Program-made: the position numbers and the translations under genes
Shown: positions 19,561 to 30,969 of the stretch, piece by piece
How positions within the stretch are numbered: the first letter of the stretch is position 1
How the letters are laid out: the number at the start of each line of letters is the position of its first letter
NCBI GenBank assembly: GCA_030374765.1
Contig: JARGXX010000002.1
Location: 806,001 to 870,000, forward strand
DNA: 64,000 bases
DNA from: Agarophyton chilense
Lineage: Eukaryota; Rhodophyta; Florideophyceae; Gracilariales; Gracilariaceae
Direction of reading: 5' to 3'
Notes under the pieces: model-generated
What the model saw: only the letters and a program-made list of their open reading frames with translations
The model's database searches: none
Told to the model about the DNA's origin: nothing

Positions 19561-21510
19561 TCACCAATGCGACGTATTGGTACCGAAAGTTAAACTCCCT
19601 GGGATAAGATCGTGTGGAGATACACTGCTCGCTTTCGTGGCAGTATTGCTTAGAGGAAAAGTCCTGGAAACAACAATTGCCCAATCGCGACCGCTTTCAA
19701 ACGGTGGCTTTCCAACTTCGACCTTGGCACCACCTCCAACAACTGTTAGCACACTTCCGAGCTCAAGATTCGAAGAGGAACTTGGGCGGGGATTGAACCA
19801 TCTCACGTGGAATTTTCCAGTAACTCCGGAAAGATTCAGCAATGGTTCAATCTCACCGCTTTGGTAGATGACGTAAACGTCACCACGTTTGGCAAACCCG
19901 TACATCCACTGATTGTTGTTTAGCTTTTTCTTTGGGCTGACTATATCAGAATAAGCATGCATAGCCCAAAACGGGATGTTATGCTCATCAAACAGCCGTA
20001 GAGGGCGCGAAAATTCTGCCCATATTGAGTCAAATTCCCGAAAGTTGGAGAGAGATTGATCCACCCTCCCAGAAAACACTTCAACACCAGCACCTCCGGC
20101 CATGATGTTACCCCAACAGAGGACAGCGCGAAAGCTCATATTTGGCTTTCCAGCACTCGCAGGAGGAATGCCCCCAGGCAGGCCTTCCCAGTCAGCCCCT
20201 ATTTCATCTGCCGCAACGACCCACGGCATACCATGCACAATGGATTGATCAACCCAATGCTTGGTTTCATGATAGGTCGACCACTTTCGGCCCATCTGGA
20301 GAGAGGCTGACTCATGGCGAACTCCGCTCCGAGGACCGAGCATGGGAGTATACACTTCATTTTTGAGTGATGGATATGTGTGCACTCCAATAGGAGATTT
20401 GTAGGGATCGGTATCTCTGATAAACCGCGAGAATATTTTTCGCTGTTGGTGAGTATTGCCTACTCCCCACGGGAACCCCCCGCCGTTTTTTTTCTCTTCC
20501 GACCAACCGTTCTCTTCGCCAATTATAGTAGCGAATCCGAGATGGTGCGAGAAACGAGCTATGATCTCTCTGTAGTAAACTTTCCTTGATAAAGCGAAGC
20601 CAGTTTGTTTTGAAATCTTCTCTTCATGTTCGAAAATGGCTTCGTTCTCAGTCTCGCAAAAAGCCAAATTGAGTGAGATTCCCTTTCGCTCGGCATGATC
20701 GAAAACAATTTCCCATTGCTCTAGCTTGCTTACGTCATATCGAATGCGGTCGGATCGCGAACGCCATGGATGAACTTGTCCATCGCTGTCGCCCTTTACA
20801 GTCATTGAAATGGCAAACAAAGAGTTGACTCCCATTTTGGAGAGGTAGTTGACAGCTCCAATCATTTCCTTGCCGCGACCACTGTCACCCCATGTCGGGT
20901 CTCCACTCCTCCAGTCCTTCAGATGCGACTCAAAAGACAGTGGTGTCGGTTCCCCATCGAACCCCTCGTAGGCGAGCAAATTTTCCGGTGTATTCGTGCC
21001 GAGTTTCAGTTTGTATTCTCCGTTGGCGTAACGATAATATCTCTGACCAACGTATTGGAGTCTGCCCTTTGCCCGCAAATCCGGTGCCTTGAATTCGCCC
21101 ACACCTACCGTAAAATCCCCACTCTCGCCATCGAAAGATGCCGGAACGCCATCTATATCTTTCACTGCTATGAAATTGCCCTTGCGAAAAGAAGCGACAT
21201 AGGACCACTTCCCAGTTCTTGCAGGTGTGAAACGCACGCGCCAGATGTTTCCGCTTTCTGCTGAAGTGTGAGCGGCATTTCCATCTGCTGCATAAAAGCC
21301 AGGGATGACATGTTTGACTTTGGAAGAGTGGTGAGTGAAAGTGACATCAAGACGAAAGTTTGTGAAGGGGTTTGGTGTAGCGACTTCACTGGTGCGCGGG
21401 CCTTCAAAGTCAATTGTAACAAGCTCCCATCGCGCAGGTTTCGCTGGAGAGACCTCAGCAGCCCGTGCAAACGCAATGAAGCAGAGAACAAGATACGTAG
21501 AGGACCACAT
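19561..21510 (-). CDS. Secreted DUF5060 / glycoside-hydrolase-like protein
   Basis: A 649-residue intron-free protein. Residues 1-17 form a clear signal peptide (MWSSTYLVLCFIAFARA). Residues about 27-120 look like the beta-sandwich DUF5060 domain (W....IDFEGP.., NPF.., a VIPGFYAADGN segment, RVRFTP...GKW.Y). A TIM-barrel-like central part (about 170-480) has MGVNSLFAISMTVKG, a WEIVFDHAERKGISLNLAF segment, an EENGWSEE segment and GMPWVVAADEIGADWEG, where the acidic residues are candidate catalytic groups. The end (about 560-640) resembles the putative collagen-binding beta domain that closes such proteins in marine bacteria. Related bacterial proteins act on algal or plant polysaccharides; here a role in cell-wall galactan turnover is an inference only. 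Domain order suggests bacterial ancestry. Substrate cannot be told from sequence. Confidence 0.7.
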   Translation of the reverse strand: MWSSTYLVLCFIAFARAAEVSPAKPARWELVTIDFEGPRTSEVATPNPFTNFRLDVTFTHHSSKVKHVIPGFYAADGNAAHTSAESGNIWRVRFTPARTGKWSYVASFRKGNFIAVKDIDGVPASFDGESGDFTVGVGEFKAPDLRAKGRLQYVGQRYYRYANGEYKLKLGTNTPENLLAYEGFDGEPTPLSFESHLKDWRSGDPTWGDSGRGKEMIGAVNYLSKMGVNSLFAISMTVKGDSDGQVHPWRSRSDRIRYDVSKLEQWEIVFDHAERKGISLNLAFCETENEAIFEHEEKISKQTGFALSRKVYYREIIARFSHHLGFATIIGEENGWSEEKKNGGGFPWGVGNTHQQRKIFSRFIRDTDPYKSPIGVHTYPSLKNEVYTPMLGPRSGVRHESASLQMGRKWSTYHETKHWVDQSIVHGMPWVVAADEIGADWEGLPGGIPPASAGKPNMSFRAVLCWGNIMAGGAGVEVFSGRVDQSLSNFREFDSIWAEFSRPLRLFDEHNIPFWAMHAYSDIVSPKKKLNNNQWMYGFAKRGDVYVIYQSGEIEPLLNLSGVTGKFHVRWFNPRPSSSSNLELGSVLTVVGGGAKVEVGKPPFESGRDWAIVVSRTFPLSNTATKASSVSPHDLIPGSLTFGTNTSHW

Positions 21511-24500
21511 GAGGCTCTCCGGTGGAGCTGTTTTTCTTAAGAGCAGGGCGAGTACGCTTCTATAGCTGGAGGCGAGACTGCATCAATTAAGCGTTTCATA
21601 GAACTGTCAAGAGAATAACTGCGACAATATTGTTGAGCAGAGCAGAATGTTGACAGGAGCACGTGGGGCAGGCGAAAAAGAAGAGATGTTGTGCAGAAGT
21701 TGAAGATGAGGCCCATTCTCGAGGTCGAGCCAGGGACGAGACACAGAAGGTTGGGCGACCCCTCGTAACGAAGTCGAATATACGCCATGAGTGGAGGCGG
21801 CCGAGAAATGGACATACTCTGAAGAGCTCACGTGAGAAGGAGTAGTCTTCTCGTGCATATGTGTCTTTCCTGTGATGGCAGACACTGTACTGCTGTGTGC
21901 GGGGGTGTGCGAAGGGTAGCAATCTACATGTCTGGTTGAGAACAAGCGATGACTGCGCTCCGCCACTTGCGGAAATGGTCCAACGTGGTGTCGTTGCCAT
22001 GGCACCAATTGCCGCAGCCGGAGGTTGAAGTTACTTTCTGGCCGTGCCTTTCCGTGAGTATCACGCGCATTATCTCAGCATGCTCATGGACCGAGTGACG
22101 AGGCGTGACGGAGTGGAGGCAAGGACCCATTCTCACACTGTACAAGCCCAAGATTCGGGCCAAACTGTTTTCGAAAAGGCGTCAAACATGAGCTCCATCA
22201 ACAAATCTTGCGTGAGCCTGCACGCCTGTACTGTTGTATTGATGCAAAGGCTAAGGGTTAGGATTGCTAGCTGTCTACCTATCGCTCAAGAGTAAGCCAT
22301 GTTCATACTTAACGGTCAGAACAAACATCTTCAAACACTGGACTCGATTCCTCCAGTTTTATCACTATTCGTCAATCCGGGCGAAATTGATGGGTTGAGA
22401 CACAGAACTCCACTTCGATTTGGAAACGATATCTCCAGTGTCGTTCTTCGTTTCATATCTATGTGAACCAGGCTATGATCATGAAAAATAAGCTGGAACT
22501 GTATTGCATTTGCGGCCCGCTCTGTACTTTGAAAGATACAAAGAAGAGCTGATTAAATTTCCACGTCTCTGACCCCACAACCTCCATTTTACACCTAAAA
22601 ACATTTGTCCCGAAGAAAGCCTAGTAGTATGAGGAACAAGAATGGACTCCAATGCGTGTAGGACAATGATGCCACGGCAACCAATGCTGCAACCGTTGGA
22701 GTCCTATGCAGAGTAGGGCAATTTTGGGGCGAGTGCCAAACGAACTCTGAGTACATCTTCAACCACGAACTGCAATAAAGACGAGTTTGAAAAGAGCATC
22801 GTCCTGCCCTTTTCAAAACACATAATTATATACAACAGATGTGGATATCAAATATTTTTCGAATAGATATGACTAGAAATAGCTGCAAAAAAGTTCTTTC
22901 TATGTGTCGCTTGTGCTTACCATAACAGCGGAAGCCTAATATCTTTTAAAACCCAAGGCATTGTCGTTAAAAACCAATCAACATCAGTTTTTGGGTTGTC
23001 TTCTGCCTGATTTGGCTCTAAATGCTTTAGACGTTTGCAGAAACTTAGTTGTAGGACAATAGTTAGACAAAACGAATGGGTTGTCTGAATAATAACTGCT
23101 GTATTATGTGCTCTTTATTCACAACGAAACTATGACACATGGAAACTTAGGACAAACACAGAGCCTTGCTGAACGTAAACTACTCTCGAAATACTCTTTT
23201 TACGTATAATCTTCAAGTAAGATTACGTCTCTCTCTTTTTATTCAGCTTGCTCTCCAAATCAATACGGACATGAAAAGTTGCATGTAACCTGAACTCCTT
23301 GTTTATGTAGTAAACAAATTGAAGGGGAGACATTTTACTGCTGCCTCGTCTGACGCATCAGGTTGTTTCCACTCTCTTAAAAGATCTATAGCTGTCGGAA
23401 GATGCCTCTTATTTGTGTGCTAATGGGAAAGAAAATAAGCAAATAACAATGGGTAAGTACTATCATGACATTCACGTGAAAGAACGTGATGCAGATGAAC
23501 GATTCTTTATATTTTCTTGTTCATAGGGGGTATTAACAAGAAGACACTTTCTTTCCAAAGAATATTGGCCTAATAAAAATGAAAGAAGATGGGACGAAGA
23601 AGTCTCGTAGCCAAAGAATCTTAATACTAACAATAAACCCCTATTCCGATTGCAGGGCGATGCTTCGAAAAACAGAATTCTTTCCGAGCGGAGGTCTTTT
23701 ATTAGCGAAGGAAGATAAAGAAAAGCCAAATTCGTAGCGATACAGACCTACACATATCCACAACCTCCTAAAATTTTTGGGTTGATTCGTTCTGTTTTTA
23801 AGTACGATATGCTGCATGAAGCGAAAGATAGGAAACCTCAGAACCAAGCCGTCTTTTCGAAGAAAATTTTGCAAAAGTTCCTTTGAAGAATACCGCCAAC
23901 TTTTCCTCGATCTTCTTGTCTTGGAATATTTCTATTTGATAAATCTCAAACATATGATCAAGGCATCCGCCGAGAAGATGACTTCATGTTCGTGTACTAA
24001 AGAAGCATACATGCTCATCTTTGGTCAGTGGATAGAGTTCCAATTCGGACCCGAGTATCAAAACTTCTTTTAATTGTGAACAACTCTATCTACTTCTAGG
24101 CTGCGACAGAAATGCTTCTTGAAGCAGTTCTCGTCGTTGAGAAGGCAAACATTTGTCTGACAATTGTTCGGAGGTACTTCAAATAAAAAAATGTCGTCTG
24201 TACCAGCCATCACCACCAAATCCGTATGTTCGTCAAACCCGGATAGTTGATGATAAGGGACTGTTGTACGAAGCGTAGATACTTCTTTTCAAAAGATTTT
24301 CGTCATCGTCCGTATCTCGATGCCGTCCTCGGAATCTCATGTCTGCTTGGAACGACATCTTGAATAATACCTGTAATTTGTGAAGATAACTAGTTAATAA
24401 ATCTTGTAAGTTTTATGATCTCGATGCATTGCATGTACAGTACAAGGACTAAGTGCTTTTTGAAATGCGAGGGTTATGCAAAGGACAACACGTATGCTAC

Positions 24501-25584
24501 GTACAGTATGAGGGTTCACCCCTTTTTCGCAATTCCCCCTCAAGCCCCCTTTTTGTCTGTAGTAGCCTGGCGGCTTCAGCCCGTGTCGATACAACAAGGC
24601 TTTTCTCAATAGGACTTCATTCGGCACTCGTCTACTGTTACCGGAAACAGTCGAAACGAAAACATCAAATGAGCGGAATGCAATAACATTTTCACAGCTT
24701 TGGAAGTAGGGCAAGAATACTTTATCTGGCTAGTCTCGTACAACACCACTGCAAGGGGCTACGTACCCAAATTCAGAGAGCTGTCCAGGCAAGAACCTCA
24801 TATCGGCTTCCAGAATCGGGTAGATGTTTGTCCCACAGAGAAAGAAGACCAAGTTGATAGAATCACAGCAAACTCTGAGTTAAATCCGAAACGGATGTCT
24901 CGGATAGATACTTGTAAGGAAAAAGTACAACCCTCGTTGTAACAACAGGTAACCCTGTACCCTCCGTATTTCGAGCGAAATGAAATTCTTTTCGTGTTTT
25001 CTATCTTCCTAGAAAGGTCATCGCCGGCATTCAACACGATGAACACCGAAGAGGCACGGAAATCAAACTCATCTGCGACAGTTGAGCGTTCGAATCCTCA
25101 AAAGTTTCGCAAAGCCCAAAGCAAATCTACACATTCAGATGCAACTACGAAGGTATCTCGTACCAACTTTGAGAATGACCAAATTAAGAATGAGCTTCCG
25201 AGAACTGGTTTACAGCGAGTACAGCTCACTAACCAACGGTTGTGTCGTGCCCTTATGCTGGCGGATCCCTGCGACTCACTTCACACTGCTCGGTACAATA
25301 CAAACGTAGAGCACACGAATGAAAATGGCGTGACATGCTCCGTGTAGCCTATTCGCAGCACCGGGATGAAGCCACTTCTTGATAGAGTAATTGGACAGTT
25401 ATTTGAGTTATAGACTCTCGACTGAAGATCACCCGCATTCTGTCGAAAAACTAACTGAAAAACAAAGGAATCCTGCAAAAACTCAATTACTGGCAAAGCA
25501 TTCTTTCATACCAACAGTTTTTTGTACACATCTCGAAGCGGATCCCATAACAAGGGTTGAAGCCTTTGTCTGTTCGCGACTTCA
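21511..25584. other. 4-kb AT-rich gene-poor gap
   Basis: Between the DUF5060 gene and PP5 I find no recognisable gene. Overlapping minus-strand frames at 21.6-22.2 kb are probably chance. At 24700-24942 and 25039-25347 on the plus strand two hydrophilic frames (80 and about 102 residues) lie on either side of a possible intron at about 24951-25011 (starts GTAACC, ends CTATCTTCCTAG). They could be a small hypothetical gene, but have no motif. The rest is AT-rich with stops in all frames. Confidence 0.45.
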
Positions 25585-27078
25585 TTACTGAGATCCCATG
25601 AGCAGCTTGGACGCGTATTGCATTGGTGGGACATGAGGATGAGGTACAGCACTGAATTGAACAAATGAAGGTTCCATATCAGATTTGAACCGTATAAAGG
25701 CACCTTGGTTACCCATCTGATCGCAATAGTTCGGAGCTGAGAAAATTGTTACAAGGCGACCATTCGCTGACACTTCATAACCCGCGTCCTTCATTTCATG
25801 AGACCTGACCACGATATCGAGACCATTGAGATCCAAGAAGCGGTGGGTGACGTCAGGACCAAACGCCACACCAATACCTCTCTTCGAGGGACCCCATCCG
25901 TCTTCATCCTGTGGATCACTCCACAGCATTTCGGCCATGAGTCCAGAATCCGGCTCGCATTTTCTGTTGAGAGCATTTATGTCAGCAATAGTGACTCCAT
26001 CTTTGGAGAAGAGTCCACCATGCACAACAAAAGCCTTTCTTCCATCGGACGTGCTGCTTCCGTCAAGAATGTAGGCCAAAGGCAAGCTCTGGAAAGTCTC
26101 AGAAAACAAGCTGAATATTGTCTCGGTATACTTGACTTTGACTTCGCCTTCAAACCCGTATATGCGATTCATGCTAAGCGACTCGTGATTCCCCCGTGTG
26201 AGATGTACGGCCTCAGGACACCAAGCCTTGAAAGCAAGCAGGGTGAGAATGACTTCCACGCTAAACGACCCCCTGTCAACAAAATCACCGTTGAACAAGT
26301 AGGGATTCTTCGCGCTTGGAAGCCCATTTCGCTCAAAAACGCCATTTGTAAGATCATAGTACTGACCATGAACATCGCCACAGACGGTGATAGAATTGCC
26401 AGCAGTGACTGGTAACTCAACAACGTTGGGCAACTGATCAAACAATTTCTTAGCAGCAAGCACGATCATAGTGGCGTACTTGACGTGTAAGCTCTTCTGG
26501 TTTCGGAAACATTCAATAAGATCGTGCACAAATTTCTCGGTGATCTGACCGTCCTCTGATATTCTAGGGCCATCGTATGAGTCAGGAACTTGCATGGAGG
26601 CAACATCGATAGTATCACAGACGCGGACGCGCAACGAGTCGCTCTCTATAGCCTTTGCGAAGGCAGCCTCCTTGATTCTTTTCTCGCACTCTTTGAGTTT
26701 TGCAGCGGTATCCTTGTTCTCCGGAATTCTCTGGGCAATGATGGCGTAGTCTCTCTTGGCGTCCCTGTACCTGCTGAGAGCAAAGTGAGCGCTGCCGCGC
26801 CGATAGTAGGCCTTGATGTAGTTCGGGTCGTGTGAAAGGGCTTTGGTGGCGTCAGAAATGGCGTATCCATATTGTTCAAGCTTTAATCGGGTGAAGGCAC
26901 GATTGCCCAACAAGACGGCCTGGGTCTTGGAGTCAGCTTGGTGAAAATCAGCTTGCTTGAGCGCTTCGGTGTACAACTCCTCCGCTTCATGGAGGCGATT
27001 TTTCTTGAAGCAGTCATTGGCCTTCTTCTTGAGTTGGTTGACCGGGTCAAGCTTCTCACTCACCACAGCAACGCTCAT
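25585..27078 (-). CDS. PPP5C: Serine/threonine protein phosphatase 5 (TPR-PP5)
   Basis: With the ATG at 27078 the protein has 497 residues, the usual PP5 size. Residues about 15-125 form three TPR motifs (KKANDCFKKNRLHEAEELYTE, a LLGNRAFTRLKLEQYGYAI segment, a YIKAYYRRGSAHFALSRY segment). The phosphatase part has GDVHGQ, GDFVDRG, RGNHES, HGGLFS, a LWSDPQDEDGWGPSKRGIG segment and the closing FSAPNYCDQMGNQGAFIRF region, so every metal and phosphate ligand motif is present. PP5 is a PPP-family phosphatase that binds HSP90 through its TPRs and acts on chaperone clients and signalling kinases. The frame stays open upstream to 27297 and would add a hydrophobic leader, but the internal ATG fits the family start. 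It is divergent from the PHD gene. Confidence 0.97.
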   Translation of the reverse strand: MSVAVVSEKLDPVNQLKKKANDCFKKNRLHEAEELYTEALKQADFHQADSKTQAVLLGNRAFTRLKLEQYGYAISDATKALSHDPNYIKAYYRRGSAHFALSRYRDAKRDYAIIAQRIPENKDTAAKLKECEKRIKEAAFAKAIESDSLRVRVCDTIDVASMQVPDSYDGPRISEDGQITEKFVHDLIECFRNQKSLHVKYATMIVLAAKKLFDQLPNVVELPVTAGNSITVCGDVHGQYYDLTNGVFERNGLPSAKNPYLFNGDFVDRGSFSVEVILTLLAFKAWCPEAVHLTRGNHESLSMNRIYGFEGEVKVKYTETIFSLFSETFQSLPLAYILDGSSTSDGRKAFVVHGGLFSKDGVTIADINALNRKCEPDSGLMAEMLWSDPQDEDGWGPSKRGIGVAFGPDVTHRFLDLNGLDIVVRSHEMKDAGYEVSANGRLVTIFSAPNYCDQMGNQGAFIRFKSDMEPSFVQFSAVPHPHVPPMQYASKLLMGSQ

Positions 27079-27867
27079 GGTAGCGACAACGACAGCGACA
27101 AATAGAGCGCAAAAGGAAGCGAAAGGACCAAAGCTATAAGCAAGTAGATAACAACCGAAAAAGGAACGGAAGCGGTCTCGCTGGAGGCAAGCGCTAGAGG
27201 TAAGGGATGTGCGATTGCGAAGTAAGGAACGTAGAGACACGCAAGATCGACGATGACAAAGCAAGGGGAGAGGGGACGACGGAAATGGAGCAAGCATGCG
27301 CAGTACTCATCACAGTGACTCTGTGAAGAGTGTCTGAACGGCGGGAGAGGGGGGGGGGACGGAGCGTGGCAGCTCGCCATTTCGACATGTCAGGACGCCA
27401 TCTAAACACACGCGGCGGAGATGCACGCAGGGCACACGTGGCGCTGCCACACGCGCGGCCCAGCGGACCCGCGAAGCCCCCGAGGGGGCACAACCAAGCC
27501 GAAAATACGTGCGCATGAGGTGCGCTCGCTGAGGCAAGTGCGGCGCGCGTGCCACGCGCCCGGGGGGCGCAACGCGCTGCGTGTCGCCTCCAAGCACCGC
27601 ACCCCATTCTGCAAGGGTACCTTTGTAGAGGCCGCCCCTGCGCTGTCAACTCCGACGTATCGCATCTGTCTTCTTCGCGTAGCGCTTGCGTCTCACCCAG
27701 CGCGCCGAAGACGGTGCTTCCGTCTTCTTTGTCGCTCTTACTGCCCTCCCGTACCGCCCACCCCCTTCCTTGTCTCCCGCCACTCTTTTTACCATATTCT
27801 CCCACTCCGCACTTCGTAGCCTTTTTTGCTTCATTCCTTCGCTGTCTAACAAGCAAGCGCTTCAGAC
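27079..27867. other. Divergent promoter region between PP5 and PHD gene
   Basis: A 789-bp gap between divergent start codons, GC-rich in its middle. Overlapping frames on both strands show no domain. The plus strand becomes pyrimidine-rich just before the PHD gene start. Confidence 0.5.
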
Positions 27868-28983
27868 ATGGCCGCCTCTCTCGCCGCCCCGCAGCTCATC
27901 ATTTACGACGACTTCGTCATCGAGGCGTACTGTTCCATTGCCCACGTTCCCTTCGCCACCGTTAGTGAGCAGCGCGGATCCGCTCCGAAGACCTCCGAGC
28001 AAGAGCGCAAGGACGGTCTCTACGGCCGATGCCGCACCTGCCTGGCAGCAAACAGGCCCGGTGAGCAGATGTTGCTCTGTGACAGTTGCGACCGCGCCTT
28101 TCACCTCGGCTGCATTCACCCCCGCCTCAAGGATGTCCCCAAGGGTGAGTGGCACTGCGCCAAGTGCACTGCAGAGGCGCGATTCAACTGCCATACTCGT
28201 GCAGCCACCGTCGCCAACTTCCGCAACGTGCTCGACGACATCGCCACCTTCCCTTCTCTCCCGCTCAAGCTCCGCGTCAAGATGTTGGATCTCTACGCTT
28301 CGACACACCGTCCACCTCACCGTGCGCCACTAGCCAACACGCCAACAGCATGTGCTCCCGCGCCACAAAGCACGCCTCAAACGCCACTCAAAACGCTTCC
28401 GCCAAAGGCGCGCAGCAAGCGCATGAGGACAGCGCAAAAGCCCGCTGCGAAGCCTGCTGTGCAGAGCTGTCCGTCTCCCAACGTCGCGCCTGCTGTACCA
28501 CAGCAGTCAAGCTTGTTTGCCGAACCTGCGCGCAGCATAGTGCGCCTATCTCAGCATTTGCAGCCCGTTGCATCTATGCTGGGTAATCAACAAGCGGTGC
28601 GCCAAGTTGCAGTCCTGAACACCCACTTCACCTACCAACAACAGAAACAGCAAAACATCGCTCCTGCGAATACAAACCCGCCAAATACTCCGAAGAGAAC
28701 TAGCGTTCAGTCATCGGCGTGTCTGCAAAAGCCCATTCCTAAGACCACAGGCCCCCCAACGGCCCCCATCAACAGTGAAAACGATACATCTACACCAAAC
28801 GTGACGCTTCCGCCCATAGACGACTTCATGGTAGTCGCCGTTGCACGAAACCCGAAAATGGTCAACCCGAAAGTGCCTGTTCCAACTACTCTTCCCAATT
28901 CAATTCACGTCAGCGCACGACCACCACTTTCGAGCCACGGCGTGGTATTAACTCCGCCTCATAATAAAGTCCAACTCACATAG
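27868..28983 (+). CDS. PHD-finger protein
   Basis: A 371-residue intron-free protein. Residues about 55-105 are a C4HC3 PHD finger: CRTC, then CDSCDRAFHLGC, IHP, and GEWHCAKC, with the conserved Trp two residues before the last CxxC. PHD fingers of this type read histone H3 tails. The N terminus (MAASLAAPQLIIYDDFVIEA) and a helix after the finger (a NFRNVLDDIATFPSLPLKLRV segment) are otherwise unrecognised. The last 220 residues are Pro/Ala/Thr/Gln-rich and probably disordered, with a short ordered-looking segment PPIDDFMVVAVARNPKMV. A chromatin-reader role is inferred from the finger only; no catalytic domain is present. Confidence 0.85.
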   Translation: MAASLAAPQLIIYDDFVIEAYCSIAHVPFATVSEQRGSAPKTSEQERKDGLYGRCRTCLAANRPGEQMLLCDSCDRAFHLGCIHPRLKDVPKGEWHCAKCTAEARFNCHTRAATVANFRNVLDDIATFPSLPLKLRVKMLDLYASTHRPPHRAPLANTPTACAPAPQSTPQTPLKTLPPKARSKRMRTAQKPAAKPAVQSCPSPNVAPAVPQQSSLFAEPARSIVRLSQHLQPVASMLGNQQAVRQVAVLNTHFTYQQQKQQNIAPANTNPPNTPKRTSVQSSACLQKPIPKTTGPPTAPINSENDTSTPNVTLPPIDDFMVVAVARNPKMVNPKVPVPTTLPNSIHVSARPPLSSHGVVLTPPHNKVQLT

Positions 28984-29832
28984 CCGTGACGGCAACGCTT
29001 GATATTTTTGCACGGGCAGTTATCCCCACGATAGTGAACACATGAAATGGGGTGATACCCATTCGGCAATAGCGTCGATCTTTATCCCATCCTCCGCTTT
29101 TGACTCTCTGGCTGCGCTGTGACAAAGAGACCAACACAACTGCGAACTTTCATCTTTCTCTTTTCGGCCCGGAGCCTTCCCTTTCTGTGCTGGGACTGAG
29201 GCTGCAGGCAGAGACGGTCTGCACTGCAGAAAGAAATCTGGCTAGTCTATGGGATAGCGTTGGGTATTTGTTGCCTGAACTTTGCCATACTTCCGCTCCA
29301 TTCAAACGAAAGAAGTAATCCACCACTGGAGTACGCATTAAAATGATAGCGGGTGATGAAAAGCAGTTAGTTGTGCAGAAGAGTTGCCGTAAGTGAAGCG
29401 ACATTTCCTAGGAAACTAAATGGTCAGACAAGTGCCGAAAACAACTTTGATGTGGATACTTTGATATCATTTGCTTTAAGAGACTGTCTTTGTTTGCTTT
29501 CTTTTGCTTTTTTTGGCGATTTCTGCGCGTGGCGACGGAAACAATGAAAACCCGTCGACAAAAATGTATTGACAAAACGTGCATGTACCTTTTCAACATT
29601 CTCTTTCAAAAAGAAGGCCAATTCAAATTCGAAGTGGACTAATGTATTCGAGCAGCGCAAAGTCGGTGAGAGTGGTGAGCTGAATGGCTCCCACACTTGA
29701 TACGATTGCAATGTCATCCAACAAAACGAATTACAGGTGCGGTCCATTTCTTTCATTTTCGAAGTGTCATTTCCATGCACATGATCGTTCCCCCATGAAA
29801 CAAGCGTCAATGCACCAAGATGCAGAACAAAG
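28984..29832. other. Convergent spacer between PHD gene and pfkB kinase
   Basis: An 849-bp gap between two stop codons. Short frames on either strand have no recognisable motif, and several T/A-rich runs are present. Confidence 0.5.
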
Positions 29833-30969
29833 TTACAAAGAAGGTAAAGTGGCTGTGAGAGTGTCTGGAATATGTTCCCGTCTCGGCAATGCAGTTCTGG
29901 ACCCAAGAGCTCCAAGTTTTGTGGCAGCAACGTAAGAAGCAAGAGATAGCATTCGTTCCAAATCCATATTTGCAACTATCCCATATGCGACACCGGCAAT
30001 AAAAGCGTCTCCAGCACCGGTTGTATCGACAATCTTATCAACAGACCACGCAGGGCATTCCAAGAGCTCATACTCTCGTTTTGAACTATCATCTAAAAAG
30101 CTTCTTCTCTGCACCAAGACTCTAACTCCTGAGCTCATTTTTCGTGGAGACTGTGCGCGCACGAGTATGCTACCGGATGATCCGCGAGTGGATATGACAA
30201 AGCGTGCTCGGCAATGGTCAAGCATCTTCCGGAGTGCTTGGGCTGGTGTGATTGCCTCGGGGGAAAAGACGAACGGATATGTACTGTTGGTGATGATGTA
30301 ATCGGCGTATGGAAGTAAGTTCTCAATGTGTGGGCGATTGCGTTCAATGTCAAGAAGAACTGGTATTCGGCGCTCCGCAGCCAGTTGTGCGAGACGGATT
30401 GCAGCGATTGTATGTCGGCCATCAAGCATAACCAAATGCACACCATCCAACATGAGCTCATTCACATCGCTCTCAAAAAGGTCTTCTCTGGCGGGAGTAG
30501 ATATGCAAGTGCGGGTGTGATGTGTGCTATCGACAATAACATACGTAAAGGTTGTATTGACGCCGTCTTTGATCTGTACAAAACGCGTATCGATACCATC
30601 CCGTTTCAATTCCTCCAATGCAACGCGTCCATACATGTCATTTCCAAGCTTGGAAGCCAAACGACATTGAACGCCAAGTCGCCTGACGCCCGTGAGCGAA
30701 TTGGCCACATTTCCGCCGCCAAACACGCGAAGCTCCTCGGTGCGAATCTTGTCGTCCGCCTTCGGAAAGTGCTTGACCTTGGCAAGCAAATCGACGGCTG
30801 AGAGCCCCAAGCCCAGCACGCGCACGTCCCGCAGAAAGTTCGGCACCTCGACAGGTGATGCACTGCTGTCCCCGGATGTCATGCGTGTGGGAAAGCGACC
30901 ACACAGTGGCGGTGGGCGCGCGACGCGCAGCGGAAACGTGGGAATGAAGGCCGTGCCTGGGATGGCCAT
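29833..30969 (-). CDS. pfkB/ribokinase-family carbohydrate kinase
   Basis: I choose the ATG at 30969 (378 residues); the open frame continues to a GTG at 31029. Residues from about 53 match the ribokinase fold: VLGLGLSAVDLLAKV, the first signature-like GGGNVANSLTGVRRLG, a LGNDMYGRVALEELKRDGI segment, NRPHIENLLPYADYIITN, and the C-terminal signature DTTGAGDAFIAGV with the catalytic Asp of TGAGD. The family phosphorylates sugars or nucleosides with ATP. Substrate cannot be told. The first 50 residues are rich in Pro, Arg, Ser and Thr and low in acids, so an organelle targeting peptide is possible. It is divergent from the methyltransferase gene with a 322-bp gap. Confidence 0.92.
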   Translation of the reverse strand: MAIPGTAFIPTFPLRVARPPPLCGRFPTRMTSGDSSASPVEVPNFLRDVRVLGLGLSAVDLLAKVKHFPKADDKIRTEELRVFGGGNVANSLTGVRRLGVQCRLASKLGNDMYGRVALEELKRDGIDTRFVQIKDGVNTTFTYVIVDSTHHTRTCISTPAREDLFESDVNELMLDGVHLVMLDGRHTIAAIRLAQLAAERRIPVLLDIERNRPHIENLLPYADYIITNSTYPFVFSPEAITPAQALRKMLDHCRARFVISTRGSSGSILVRAQSPRKMSSGVRVLVQRRSFLDDSSKREYELLECPAWSVDKIVDTTGAGDAFIAGVAYGIVANMDLERMLSLASYVAATKLGALGSRTALPRREHIPDTLTATLPSL

